DNA from: Chinchilla lanigera | Taxonomy: Eukaryota > Chordata > Mammalia > Rodentia > Chinchillidae | Direction: 5' to 3' | Assembly (NCBI RefSeq): GCF_000276665.1 | Contig: NW_004955465.1 | Span: 6,854,930-6,918,929 of the forward strand | DNA: 64,000 bases | Shown: positions 45,481-56,402 of the stretch, one piece after another | How the letters are laid out: every line of letters starts with the position of its first letter | Numbering within the stretch: position 1 is the first letter of the stretch | The notes under the pieces: generated by a model | Databases searched by the model: none | Told to the model about the DNA's origin: nothing | Seen by the model: the letters and a program-made list of their open reading frames with translations, nothing else | Made by a program: the position numbers and the translations under genes

Positions 45481-46699
45481 CAACAGCCAGATCCTGGTTC
45501 CTCTGAGCTGTGGAGTCTCCCTCTGATGAGGTGGATGGTGCCTCACTGGCCAAGTCCCCAGGGCTCTTGGCTGCCTGGTTGGCCATCACCTTGACAACCA
45601 CACACATCCAACTGGTTTTCCTGGTTGTCACAGAGGCTGCTCAGGATCCTTGTTCCCTGGAGGGTGTATTTCACAGCACACAGCGTCATCCCAGCCCTGC
45701 TCTGGGCAGTGTTCTGCACTGTGACAGAGGTGGACCTAGTGGCCAATGGAGGCGGGGCCCAGGGACCAGCTGACAACAGACTCTGGGTTTCCAACCATCT
45801 CCAGGTGCCTCTGTGCAGGAGAAGGGAAGGTGGTGGTGGGGGGAGCCCAGAAAACAGTGCAGAAATAGACCTGGGTGATTTGTGGGTTTAGCGCCATGAG
45901 GTAAGTGTGACATGACTGTCTGAAGTTCAGGGTCCATCAGAGAGGCCGTTGCGGAAGGACACAGACAGCTGTCTCTTACCCAGTGGCCCTGCCCCCTCCT
46001 GAGTGGGGAAGGCCATATTGAGGATGCCGGGTGCCCACATCCACAGCCAGTGAGTGCCCGGGAGGAGGACAGCAGAGGAGCAGGACAGGCGACGAGTGAG
46101 GAGAAGAGGACCCCTGCGGGGCCTTGTGGAGCTCTGTGTGGGTGCTCCTGGGTGGGAGAAGGCTGAGGTTTGGGGGTGACTCTGATGGGCCATAGGGGGT
46201 TGAGGAGACTAGGCTGATGGGAGCTTTGTCCATCCCACAGATGAGGGGGCACTCAGGGCTTGAAGTCGGGGTGAGCGAGCTGATCAAGGTGCAGAAACTG
46301 TGGAAATGGCCAAAGCATCTGACAAGCAGTTTACTAGGGAATTAGAAAACCCTGTCCCCGCTAAGATCCCATAAATTAATTTTCCTATTTCTGGGCCTGG
46401 TAGCATCTGCTAGTCCTTTCACTCCACTTTTTACCTCTTCCTTAGTAATAATAATCAACATGTTCAACATGTTTTTCCAGAACAAAGGCTACTTTTCACG
46501 GTCTCTCTGGGAACTACATGTGGCCACAGGTAAAACTGGGTAATGGGTTAGAACTGGAAGTATCATGTTCAACCTCTGGAAAGTATAAAGGGAGAGGATT
46601 TCCTCTTCCTTCTTGCTGCAGGCCGGGATATGAATGTGATGAATGGAATTCAGTAACTATTTAGGGCCATGAGGTAGAAACTCTATTGACAAAGAGCCT
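45481..46699. other. GC-rich unassigned sequence
   Basis: A 188-codon minus frame (45686-46252) and several overlapping frames are open. None shows a recognisable domain, and they overlap in antisense phases, so I read them as compositional. The last 400 bases turn AT-rich. Confidence 0.5.
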
Positions 46700-46817
46700 C
46701 CTTTTTTTATTTTTATTTTTTATTTTTTTTTGGTTTTTCTCTGGTACCAGGAACCGAACTCACGACCTTGCACTTGCCAGGCAGACGCTTTGCCGCTGAG
46801 CTAAATCCCCAGCCCCT
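46700..46817 (-). repeat. Young ID SINE
   Basis: A T-rich start, then 'ctggtaccaggaaccgaact', 'gaccttgcacttgccaggca' and 'gagctaaatccccagcccc'. Direct repeats aagagcct at 46692-46699 and 46818-46825 flank it. Confidence 0.93.
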
Positions 46818-46984
46818 AAGAGCCTTCATTTCTGATTATCTTAGCCACTAGTCCAAATCACAGACTGTTTACTTTTATTTTTCTTTTGTGTGGGATATGC
46901 ACATTTGTGTTTTTGACAAAGCACAATTATTTTGAGTTTTCTGAAGCTTACGAATGAACCTGTTCCTATCTAATGTACATGGAA

Positions 46985-47015
46985 AGTAAAACACACACAC
47001 ATACACACACAGAGA
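46985..47015. repeat. Short (CA)n tract
   Basis: acacacacacatacacacacaca-type tract of about 24 bases. Confidence 0.9.
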
Positions 47016-47029
47016 AAGAGCACTGACAT

Positions 47030-47280
47030 CAAAGGTGTAAACGAGTCAAATTGGCTTCAAATCCTAGCTCTGCTTCTTGCTAGCTGTGTGTTCTTGAACA
47101 GTTTCCTTAAGCTTTCTGTGCCTCTGTTTCCAAACTAATATACTAGAAGTTATAATAGTAACAGTTGTGCAGTTTTTGTTTTGTTGGAGGGGATAAAATG
47201 AAAGCATACATTTATTTAAAGACATAGAATAGTGGTCTCCATATAGTAAACATTTGATATGGATTAGCTATCATCATGGT
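47030..47280 (+). repeat. MIR SINE, nearly full length
   Basis: 'gcttcaaatcctagctctgc', 'gctagctgtgtgttcttgaa', 'gtgcctctgtttccaaact', 'ggataaaatgaaagcata' and 'ccatatagtaaacatttgat' cover the whole MIR from core to tail. Confidence 0.85.
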
Positions 47281-47324
47281 CCTAGCCTATTTTCTGTTAC
47301 TATAACCAGGGTAGTTTATAAAGA

Positions 47325-48036
47325 TATGTTAGTGAGCTTTCCATTGTGATAAAATCCTGAGTAATTAGTATAGAAAAGGTTTATTGTGGCTTGAACCTTG
47401 CAGTCCATGGGTGCCTGGCTTTATTGCTGTCGGCCTGCGGCGGCCAGGACCCCATGGTGGCACGTGTGGCAGAAGAGGCTGTGTCTTAGTCACTTTCCTC
47501 ATTGCTGATACACAATACTTGACACTGTAAAGTAAAGGACGAGCAGATAAGTTCAGCTCATGTTTATAGTCCACAGTCTGCTGGCTCCAAGGCAGGATAG
47601 CATGGCAGAAGGGCACGGTGGAGGAAAAGCTGTTCAGGGCGTGGCAGACAGGAAGTACAGCGAGTCAAGGGAGGTGCCAGAGAGAGAGATAAGCCCTTCC
47701 AGGTCACACCCTCAGTGACCCTCCTCTTCCCACCAGGCCCCACTTCCTAACAGCAGGCCAGCTAGAAGTCCCCATAATCCAATCACTTTCCAAAGGTCCT
47801 GCCTATGATCACAGAGGCTTTGGGGGGACATGTAGATATAAACCACAACAGGAAGCAGAGAGAGGAAGGGGTTGGGGGTCCCGAGGCCAAACCCCCAGTG
47901 ACCTCACTTCCTCCCATTAGACCCCACCCACTAAAGGTCCCACCATTTCCCAGTAGCACTGTAGGCTGGGATCAAGCATTGAACATGTTGGCTTTGGGGG
48001 AAAATGTAAGGTGCATACCTCATATTCAGGTTACAG
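47325..48036 (-). repeat. MaLR-type LTR split by a second LTR
   Basis: The outer LTR starts 'gtgagctttccattgtgata' and stops after 'tggcagaagaggc'. A second LTR occupies 47487-47851, and the outer one resumes 'ggaagcagagagaggaagg' and 'acccccagtgacctcacttc'. Both are in reverse orientation. Confidence 0.8.
47487..47851 (-). repeat. Inner nested MaLR-type LTR
   Basis: It starts 'tgtcttagtcactttcctca' (the complement of the usual gactaagaca end) and ends 'tagatataaaccacaaca'. The complete body, with 'gctggctccaaggcaggata' and 'aggtcacaccctcagtgac', is kept. Confidence 0.9.
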
Positions 48037-48119
48037 ATTTGGAGGCGGAAAGCCCAAGATTGGCTGGCCGTTTGTGTTTATCCTCTGGTGAGGAACTCTA
48101 GTGGATGGCAGGAATGAGA

Positions 48120-48120
<1 letters not shown>
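48037..48120. other. Short unassigned stretch
   Basis: No feature seen. Confidence 0.4.
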
Positions 48121-48167
<47 letters not shown>

Positions 48168-48168
48168 T
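48121..48168. repeat. (GA)n microsatellite
   Basis: About 48 bases of ga units with a single aa interruption. Confidence 0.98.
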
Positions 48169-48752
48169 ACCATAGGGCCCATGCTTGCTCTTTCATAACA
48201 TTGCTCTGTGAGACCTAACCAGCATCCTGTGACAACAAGAATGATATCAACCCCTTCTGAGGATGGTGCTTTTGGTGACCTGATCACTTCTTCTAGCCCC
48301 TGGACCCTGGGATGCCACACTGAAGCCACATCCTGACTTTGCAGCATCCTGCAGACGTGATCTTCTCCTGGGTCCTGTCTCTCACACACCAGGGCTACTC
48401 TAGAGTTGTAAAAAGTATGCTTCCTTTTTTCTTTGTTCATCTGATAACCCTGTTAATGTCCCAGAAGACAAAAAAAAAAAAAAGTCCAAAGTAAGTGTAG
48501 CCCAAATGCAGTTTATGCATCCACAGTCAAAATGTTTTTCTTTGGACAATGTGCTTCAAGGCATGAGGTGGAGGATGACTTGTGTCCAGATGAGCAGGTG
48601 TGGGGATGCACTGTGTGACCATCCCTGTTCTGGTCATTAGTTTGCAGATGGCACAGAAATGAAGTTTGCAGATCAGTGAGCTGTAAGCCATCCCTAGAGA
48701 AAGAGCACGTTTCTTCCCTGTTTAGAAATCATCTTTCTGGGTTGCTTAGGAA
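48169..48752. other. Unassigned sequence
   Basis: An A run of about 14 at 48470-48484 is the only simple feature. Confidence 0.45.
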
Positions 48753-48897
48753 AAGTAGGCTGGGTATAGTGGTGTGCACTGTAATTCCCGCTACTCAGGA
48801 GGCTGAGGCAGAAGGATCACCTGTACCCAAGAGTTCAGGAACAATCTGGGCAACATAGTGGGATTTTTGTCTCTTAAAAAATAAAATAAAAAGAAAG
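48753..48897 (+). repeat. B1-type SINE
   Basis: 'ggctgggtatagtggtgtgc', 'ctactcaggaggctgaggca', 'aatctgggcaacatagtggg' and 'gtctcttaaaaaataaaat' give a B1 body followed by an A-rich tail. Confidence 0.85.
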
Positions 48898-49119
48898 ATG
48901 GAAAAGCAAGTTGAATACTGCTCATTCCTTTATTTATTTATGGGAGTAAGGTGGGGTCCATATCCTTAAGATGCTCAGAGTTCAGTAAGCAAGGCAGACA
49001 CGTTTCTAGTACCTCTCTGGGCTTGCCTTTCCTCAAGTCTGACTCTCAGGCCTCTGGGTGTCAAAGAGTGAGTAAGACTGCCGGGAATAAAAGGCAGGGC
49101 TCTTCTGGGAATGTGTTCC
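48898..49119. other. Unassigned sequence
   Basis: No feature seen. Confidence 0.4.
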
Positions 49120-49480
49120 CTGTAGGTGTCTGCACATGTATGGAAGGATATACATGCATGGTTGTTCATGGCAGTATCACTTGTAGCAGCCTGGAAGAAA
49201 CCCAAATGTCCATATTTAGAAAATTGGAGGTTCTGTGGACAGCCTAGGACAAGGGAAGAAACGATAGGGAAATGTCCCCAAATATACACTTAGGCCAGAA
49301 AATCAAGGAGCAGGAGATTCAAAGAGTGGGTTACATTTTGTGTAAGAGAAGGCATGGGAAGAGAGTATATACATATATATTCACATTTACGTACATTTGT
49401 AGAAAGACTGGAATGACAAATACGAACTAATAAAAATACTTATCCTTGAGTGGAGAGTGGGGGTGAAAAATGGGCAGAGT
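49120..49480 (+). mobile_element. Old L1M 3' fragment
   Basis: 'tggttgttcatggcagtatc', 'gcagcctggaagaaacccaa' and 'atgtccatatttagaaaatt' are typical of the ancient L1 3' end, followed by 'ttacattttgtgtaagagaa'. Confidence 0.65.
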
Positions 49481-49540
49481 GGACAAGGTCAGGCTGGCAC
49501 TTAGGTGCCCCAATCTTCTATGATATTTAGATTTTATTAC

Positions 49541-49892
49541 TTGCTATGGTTTGGATATGTAGTGTCCTCCAAAAAGCCCCTGGCACAATTGGGCAGTGGT
49601 GTAGCCTTTAAGAGGTGGGGCCTAGTGGAGGAGATGAGGTCATTGGAGGTGTGGCCATATAGAGGATGTGGGGACCCCAGCCCTCTCTGGTGGGTCTCTT
49701 TTTGCTTCCTGGCTGCCATGAGGTGGACAGACTTCCTCATACAAGCTCCTGCCATCTTACACTGTGTCCATATGCTCCAAGCAACAGGGCAAGCAACCAT
49801 GGACCAGAGCCTCTGAAACCATCAGCCGAAATAAAGCTTTCCTCTTTTTAAGTTGATTGTCTCAGGTATTTTGTAACAGTACCACTACCTAT
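49541..49892 (+). repeat. MaLR-type LTR
   Basis: 'gctatggtttggatatgtag', 'cctttaagaggtggggccta', 'cttcctggctgccatgaggt' and 'cagccgaaataaagctttcc', 'ctcaggtattttgtaacagt' show the whole LTR. One of the least diverged copies in the window. Confidence 0.92.
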
Positions 49893-50027
49893 TCTATGAA
49901 ATAAAATGAAATGTAATAAAAGAAGGAAAGAACTTTCTCAGCAAGAACAGAATATATAGCAATGTTGAGAGGCACAAAACAGCAAGTAACCAGAGAACAA
50001 AATTCCCCTTCTCTTTGACATAGCGTC

Positions 50028-50160
50028 CAGGCTGGGTTTCCAGAACTGTACATCTTGGTGTTCCTGGTTTCTGATTACCTTCTGGAATATAAGCTTCTTT
50101 CAAAAAGGGACTTGATCAGTATTGTTCACCACCAAACCCTTGGCAATTACAGGAGTACTT
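50028..50160 (+). repeat. Probable L2/MIR fragment
   Basis: 'atcttggtgttcctggtttc', 'ataagcttctttcaaaaagg' and 'caccaaacccttggcaatta' fit the L2 3' order weakly. Confidence 0.35.
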
Positions 50161-51349
50161 GTCTGTAAAGGGCAGAAGTTAGCGCTAGATGACTAAAGAG
50201 TGGCAATCCGAAAACTCTACCCCATTGGCATCCCTGCATCCTTGAAAGAAAAGTCCCTTTTGCTTCCCATAACTTTGTTCTGCTTCCTGGCTGGTATCCT
50301 ATGCTCTCTCTTTTCTTCAGCTTCCTGGTGGAGGGGTCTTTCCATATTTCTTTAAGAAAAAGCAAGCAAACAAATAGGAAAACAATGGTTTACTGGCCAC
50401 AGAGTAATTATACATTAAAAAAAATACAGCACGGTGTGAACTTACACGTTGACACAAATCTATATGCATACACCCCAAAGAATACACACAAACATACTTA
50501 CACAGAGGGCTCCATGAAATTCATGATAGAGCTCAACTCACCTACTACACAAAACTACATGATTACTTTTTAAATTTTATTTTATTTTTTTATTTTAAAA
50601 ATAAAAGGAGGAAAACATTAACAGACAGACAACTTTTACAAAATAGCAAAAGAACAGTACAGACAATACAGATTTACAAACACGGTGATAGGAAATTAAC
50701 AATGCTTGTTGTATTACATACTGATATCTTCAAAGTGGTTTCTCATGAAAATAAATAGAGATATAATTGCTTTTTTTAAACGGTGGTTTTCAAGATTTTC
50801 AACTTGCACACCTCTTACAGGAATTTTGAGGAAACTCTCCAACATTTATATGTCAACACCTAAAATATTTTTATCTTAAATTTAACAGTCACAAAGGCTA
50901 TACTTTTTGGCATACTATAAAATGTTGATACTGTAAAGTAAAAATGTTAAATTATTTTAAAATATGGACCAAATGGATTTTGAATGCTATGCTGGTTTTT
51001 TCTGTCACCTTTTAAATTATAGGAACTGTCCTCCTCATTCAGAAATGCTTCATCTTTTTCTTTAATTCCTATTTCTATTCCATTTATCCAAAGATTTTTA
51101 TCCTGATGTAATATATATTCATGCTTGGAAGTCTTTCATTGATCTTGTATTTTATCCCTGCCATATCTATGCATGTAAATTGCAAAGTTGTATTTATTTC
51201 CTGTGACAAATTATTGTGTTGAAAATGATTTTTCTTCTGAATTGAGTTAGTGCTGCAATAAAAAGTAGAGAATTCATCAAAACAATATATTCTGGTGTTC
51301 CCTTGTCCTAAGAATGCTGCACAACATTTGTGAAACAAGAAGCCTTCTT
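50161..51349. other. AT-rich unassigned sequence
   Basis: Low-GC DNA, strongly so from 50560 to 51260. Frames up to 90 codons lack features. No named repeat. Confidence 0.5.
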
Positions 51350-51700
51350 TTAGTTGGGAGTCTGTGCCTAGGTCCAGTGGAGCTCTGGATCTCAGGCAAG
51401 AGCTCAGCTCAACTTGTGGATCTGGCTGGGTGTCTGTATCTGGCCCTTTGGTTGGCTGAGTGGAATGTTCTGGAAGGGGCTTGGTTGCCCTCTGGTTGGC
51501 TGAGTGGAAGGTTCTGGAAGGGGCTCAGTTGCCCTCTGGTTGGCTGGATGGAAGGTTCTGGAAGGAGTTCAGCTGGGAAGCTGGGTCTCTGCTTCATGTG
51601 GGCGTCTCTCTCCCTAGCAGGCCAGGGTAGATTCTTCTCAGGGTGGCTGGATTCCAAGAGAGTGGCCATAGACGTCCACCACCCACACTAATGAGGGGAC
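51350..51700 (-). repeat. Old LTR-like repeat, MLT1-type
   Basis: 'tttagttgggagtctgtgcc', 'gtggatctggctgggtgtct' and 'tctccctagcaggccagggt', 'gggtggctggattccaaga' follow the order of a reverse MLT1-type LTR. The centre is expanded by a 44-base tandem repeat. Family assignment is uncertain. Confidence 0.5.
51451..51575. repeat. 44-base tandem repeat, almost three copies
   Basis: Units start at 51451, 51495 and 51539, each beginning gttggctg and containing 'tggaaggttctggaagg' or a one-base variant. The third unit is partial and more diverged. The array keeps the reading frame open on both strands by not having a stop in the unit. Confidence 0.92.
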
Positions 51701-52884
51701 CTTCAAGGTCACACTGCTGGGGTGCATACAGAGGAGTGTAAGGAACTGAAGATGTTCTGGTGATCAGTATATCATCAAATATTATGAAGTTTGATTAATA
51801 ATCATTACATATAGAAAAGTAGAACTTCATAGAAAATGCATGAGATTAATGAGATAGAACACCACCAAACCTTTACTATGCATTTTAGGGGAAATAAAGG
51901 AATACACGATAAAAATTTAGTTAAGTGGAGAGCAAATTAGCAAGTCTTTTTTCTGGCTTTGTTTTTGACTAGGAATCTAAAACTACGAAAACTTCAAGGA
52001 GTAAAATAATAAAAGGATGATTCAAATTGAAATAGGATTTCAATGACACAATTTGGTAATTCTCTTGTTAAATAACACATATTGAATCTGAAAGAAATCA
52101 CTGAAACTTTAATCCTGAGGCTTTAGGTAATGCATTCTGAAAATGTTAGAAGCTGGGAAAAATATTCCCGCTTCAGTGAAAATCATCAGCATCTATAAAT
52201 GCTTAGGATGGAGCTATTTGAGTGTGGTTTTCTTTGCAGCTAATGACTCCGCCTAGGGATGAGTTTTAAGAATAACTGCAAAGAATTTCTTCATTTTCAA
52301 AAAGTGGAGGGAAAGTCTTTTTTAGTATTAAGTAATTCTTACAGCTGTTCCCCTGATTTGTTTGTTTTTGTAGGACGAATTCCTAAAAGAGGTGGTATTT
52401 CTCTTCTTCCTCTCCCCACTCCCCCATATAAGGGTTGACTTTATGTTTCAGTCCATGGTCATCTCCTAAGAAGAAACAGCAGGACAAGGAGCATGGTTGA
52501 TGAAAAGCTCTTTTCCTCCCCCTTTTACCATACAACTGAATTCAGACTACCCCAGCATAGCCCAGATGCACAGTTTTAACAATAGCGGTTGCCTAAACAC
52601 ATAACTAAGCAAATATACAAACCAGGGAAATCCCAAAAGCTCCGTGAGTTGATGGGGCCTTTTTTAGCCAACAAAGTCGTTCCCTTTTGTTTGCTGCCCT
52701 GCAGTTTTCCTGTCACAGGATAATGAACCGCAGAGAACAGCGGAGGGCTGAGCAGTGTCTTTCTCCTAGGGAGAGGATGGTTTGGTGAGCAGCTTCAGGG
52801 AGAGGGCATGCGGAGGATGGGGACGCAAGGTGTGTGCCCCTTACAGAGTCTCCATAGTTCCCCAAGTTAGAGCATGCCCAGGAG
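51701..52884. other. Unassigned, probably single-copy sequence
   Basis: No repeat signature and no long open frame. The part 52190-52345 has a motif-dense look ('gctaatgactccgcctaggg') and might be conserved noncoding DNA, but this cannot be told without alignment. Confidence 0.5.
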
Positions 52885-53215
52885 CTCAGTCACTTTCTTT
52901 ATTTCTGGAACAAAATACCTGACACCCACAACTTAAAGGAGGAGGAGTTTATTTTGGCTCATGTTTTAGTCCATAGTCTGCTCCCAAGAAGCAACAGCAT
53001 GACGACGGACACCGCGGAAGAAAAGCTGCTCACCTTAGGGCAGCCTGGACAGAGAGAAGAGAGGCACTGGATAGGGAGACAAACCCTTCCAGGCCACGCT
53101 CCCTTGATGCCCCACCTCCCTGAGGCAAGCCAGGCAAACCCCATACATAATGCAATCACTTTCCAAACCCGTGAGACCTTGAGGGGCTCTCTTAGATCTA
53201 AATACCACCAGGAAT
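52885..53215 (-). repeat. MaLR-type LTR
   Basis: Reverse LTR: 'tcagtcactttctttatttc', 'gtttattttggctcatgttt', 'gtccatagtctgctcccaag', 'aaacccttccaggccacgct' and 'tcttagatctaaataccacc'. Nearly complete. Confidence 0.85.
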
Positions 53216-53995
53216 GCAGGGGATTGTCCAGGCTATCAGGGTAAAGAGGGCACATGAAGAGGGCAAGCTTTTCTTACTAAAAGCTAGGATGGGCAGGACA
53301 TGGCTTTGTGCAGCAGAACTGGAAACCATTTCCCGGAAGCTCTGAGAATCTTCTGAGGGGTTGTGCATTGAGAGGCCGTAGAAACTGCTTTTGAAGTAGA
53401 GGTGTGTCTTGACTCGTGGCCCTATAAATACATTTACATAGAAAATGTTGTTATATTGAAAATATACGTACATGTACATGGTGTATTTTGATTCCTCTTT
53501 TTTCCCCACTCCCCTCCCCTCCCTTCAAACCCTTTTCCCCTCTTTATTTACAAAGCTTTGTTTCCATTTTATCCTTCTTTTCTCATTTTTTCTTTTCTCA
53601 ACGACCCTGTCCCCTGCCTCCAGTTCCCCTTTCCTTTTGAACAATTTCTTCCTATTTCATAATATCTAGTGTACATTTTGTTTCTTATTTACACTTTCAG
53701 TTTCTCATACCAGAGAGACAATGTGATATTCACATGTTTATCCAATTTATTTCACTTAAGAGTATGGTCTTAAGGTGTATCCATTTAGCTAGAAATGTCT
53801 CAAGTTTATCCTTCCTTATGGCTGAGTAGTACTCCGCTGTATTTTAGAAGACCCACATCATTTTTAACTATTCATCAGTTGATGAGCATCGATGTGCATA
53901 TATTGCTGAGGCATGATGATTTTAATTCTTTTGAGAAGATATCAAGAAGGGGAATAATTGGGTGACATGGGACCTCTAGTCCTAGTTTTTTCATT

Positions 53996-54088
53996 CTTGT
54001 TTTCTTTTTTTTGGTACCAGGAATCAAACTCAGGACCTTGTGCTTGCCAAGCAGGTACCTGTCCCACTGAGCTATATCCTCAGCCCTT
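53996..54088 (-). repeat. ID SINE inside the L1
   Basis: A T-rich start, then 'ttggtaccaggaatcaaact', 'gaccttgtgcttgccaagca' and 'gagctatatcctcagccc'. Intact ID in reverse orientation, inserted after the L1. The phrase tagtttt occurs shortly before it as ctagtttttt and just after it as ttagttttc, so a short target duplication is likely. Confidence 0.88.
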
Positions 54089-54246
54089 AGTTTTCTGAAG
54101 AATCTCCAGACTGACTCCTACAATAGTTGTACCAGGCTACAGTTCCAACAGTGGAGAATGGTTTCTTTATTCCCACATCTCTGCCAGCATTTGTTATTGG
54201 TTAATTTCTGGATAACAGCCATTTTTTCTGGGGCGAAATGGAATCT

Positions 54247-54332
54247 GTTTTATTTTGCATCTCTTGAATGATCAGTGCTTTTGAACATTGTTTTATTTTG
54301 CATCTCTTGAATGATCAGTGCTTTTGAACACT
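54247..54332. repeat. 43-base tandem duplication in the L1
   Basis: A unit starting gttttattttgcatctcttg is present at 54247-54289 and again at 54290-54332 with no visible difference over almost the whole unit. It lies in the L1 3' half and is a recent local duplication. Confidence 0.93.
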
Positions 54333-54585
54333 TTTTCATATATGTATTTGCCATTCCTATTTCTTCATTTGAGAAGTGTGTATTTATCTCAGATGCTCAT
54401 TTTCGGATTTGGTCTTTAAATTGTAGGGGGTCTGATTTTTAAAACTTCTTTATATGTTCTAGATATTAGTCCTTTGTCTGAGGAATAACTGGCTAAATTT
54501 TTTTTTCTCCCTTATGTGGGATATCTTTTCACTCTGTTGGTGATTTCTTCTGTCCTGCAAATGCTTTTTAATAAGATGAGATCCC

Positions 54586-55655
54586 ATGGCCAAAAACTGA
54601 AAGCTTTTTCTCTAAAATCAGGAACAACATAAGAAGGCCCACTATCATCACACCTATTCAATATAGTTTTGGAAACATTAGCTAGAGCAATTAGACAAAA
54701 GAAAGAAATAAAATGAATAAGGATAGAAAAGGAAGAACTTAAGTTATCATTATTTGCAAATGACATGATACTCCACATACAAGATCCCAAAGAGTCCACC
54801 AAAAGATTTCTAGATTTAATAACCAAATTCAGCCACATAGATGGATACAAAGTCAAAACTCAAAAATCAGTAGCATTCCTGTACAAATAACAAACTCACT
54901 GAGAGAGAAATTAGGGAAACAATCCTTTTCACATAAAAAATGAAATACTTAAGAATCAGTCTAACAAAGGAAGTAAGAGATTTCTATACTGAAAACTACA
55001 AATACTCTGCAAAAGGAGATTGAAGAGGATATCAGAAAATGGAAAGATGTCCATTGGTCTTGAGTAGGAAGAACCAACATAGTGAAAATGGCCATACTCC
55101 CCTAATTGTTATACAGACTTAATACAATCCCAACCAAAGTACCATTAGCATATCTCACAAAACTAGAGAAAATAATCCTAAAATTCACTTGGAACCTGAA
55201 AGATCTAGAATATCAAAAGCAATTCTAGGCAACAAAGGCAAAACATGTGTTCTCACAATACCTGGCTTGAAATAATACTACAAAGCTATTGTGATAAAAG
55301 CAGCATGGTATTGACAATAAAAAAAGACCTGAGGATCAGTGGAACAGATTAGAAGATGCAGAAACAAATCCAAACACACTCAACGATCTTGGCTTTGACA
55401 AAGAGGCCAAACACCCTCACGGGAAGAAAGATAGCTTCTTTAATAAATGGTGCTGGAAAAACTGGCTTTAACACATGCCAAAGAATAGAACTAGACCCAT
55501 GTCTCTCACCATGCACTAAACAAAAATAAAAATGGATCAAAGATCTAAATATTAGAAGAGAAACATTAAATCTGCTGGAAGATAAAATAGGTAGAACTCT
55601 TGAAGACGTAGGTGTAAGCAAAGACTTCATGAACAGAACCCCAACTGCATTGGAA
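54586..55655 (+). mobile_element. L1 ORF2 segment, inverted (twin-primed element)
   Basis: Sense-oriented L1 ORF2 from just upstream of the reverse transcriptase catalytic motif ('ttatttgcaaatgacatgat', which gives LFANDMI with one of the two catalytic aspartates replaced by asparagine) through 'accaaagtaccattagcata', 'aacttggaacctgaaagatc'-like text and 'aataaatggtgctggaaaaa' to 'ccaactgcattggaaatact'. Stops and indels break the frame. It ends where the antisense half begins in L1 order. Confidence 0.9.
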
Positions 55656-56085
55656 ATACTATAGTGATTTACAATCTTGTGCCACACACTGGGATATTTC
55701 AATGATGCGTCACATACAGGCCGGCAGACCTGTGAAATTATAAGGAGCTGATGATTCCTGTTGTCTAGTGACACTGTAGTCATGACATTGTGGTGCAAAG
55801 CATTACTCGGGTGTTTGTGGAAAAGCTGGCATGACCTCCGGGGTGACAGTCATGTAAAAGTATAGCACATACAGTTATTCACACTGCACAACACTTGATA
55901 ATAAATGACTATGTTCTCCATTTATGTATTTGCTTATACTGTACCTTTAATCCTTATTTAGAGTGCACTCCTTCTATTTATTTAAAAAAATGTTTACTCT
56001 AAACAGGGTGCTGTATGACACCAGTGACAGCCTCCAAGCCTTGTGTTTACTGTGTCTCCTGATTGCATGAAGAGGCTGCATGGAG
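55656..56085 (+). mobile_element. Old interspersed repeat, same family as 19900-20520
   Basis: 'gttgtctagtgacactgtag', 'aaaagtatagcacatacagt', 'ataaatgactatgttctcca', 'gcactccttctatttattta' and 'cctccaagccttgtgtttac' are in one continuous order here. I recognise this as a common mammalian interspersed repeat, probably a DNA transposon, without being able to name it. Confidence 0.65.
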
Positions 56086-56402
56086 CGACTGACCTCCATC
56101 TTAAAGACGGAGGAATTGAGCCCAGATCTTGATGGAACATTACATTGTTGCTGGGATTTGGACATGATGTCTAGAACTCAAGCAGCCATTTTGGACTACT
56201 GCAGGAGACCATGTGCTGAGAATGCTGAAGTCACAAGCTGGAAAGACCCTGCGTCTTTGGTAACTTTGTGAAGCCACCCTAAGAGCTGTAGAGTATGTAC
56301 CTCTAGTGAGGTTTTCTGTGAGAGGTTCGTAAACTCTTATAGCCTCTAAGCCACTGTCATTTTGGACTTGCTGTCACTTGCAGCCAAATCTAATGATACC
56401 TT
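56086..56402 (+). repeat. MLT1-type LTR
   Basis: 'gacctccatcttaaagacgg', 'gcagccattttggactactg' and the end 'taagccactgtcattttgga', 'gctgtcacttgcagccaaat' follow the MLT1 3' order. The 5' part is missing or overlaps the previous repeat. Confidence 0.6.

Larger units (their letters stand above)
53435..54585 (-). mobile_element. L1 3' half, antisense (twin-primed element)
   Basis: The plus strand runs from the L1 3' UTR (pyrimidine-rich block 53505-53640, 'ttatttcacttaagagtatg') through 'cgctgtattttagaagaccc' to 'gcaaatgctttttaataaga' and 'tgagatcccat' at 54585. It contains an ID SINE at 53996-54088 and a 43-base tandem duplication at 54247-54332. The rest of the element continues in the other orientation at 54586. 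Confidence 0.9.

Noticed and set aside
45686..46252. 188-codon minus-strand frame, Pro/Ser/His-rich
   Set aside because: It overlaps other open frames in both strands and lacks any domain; GC composition explains it.
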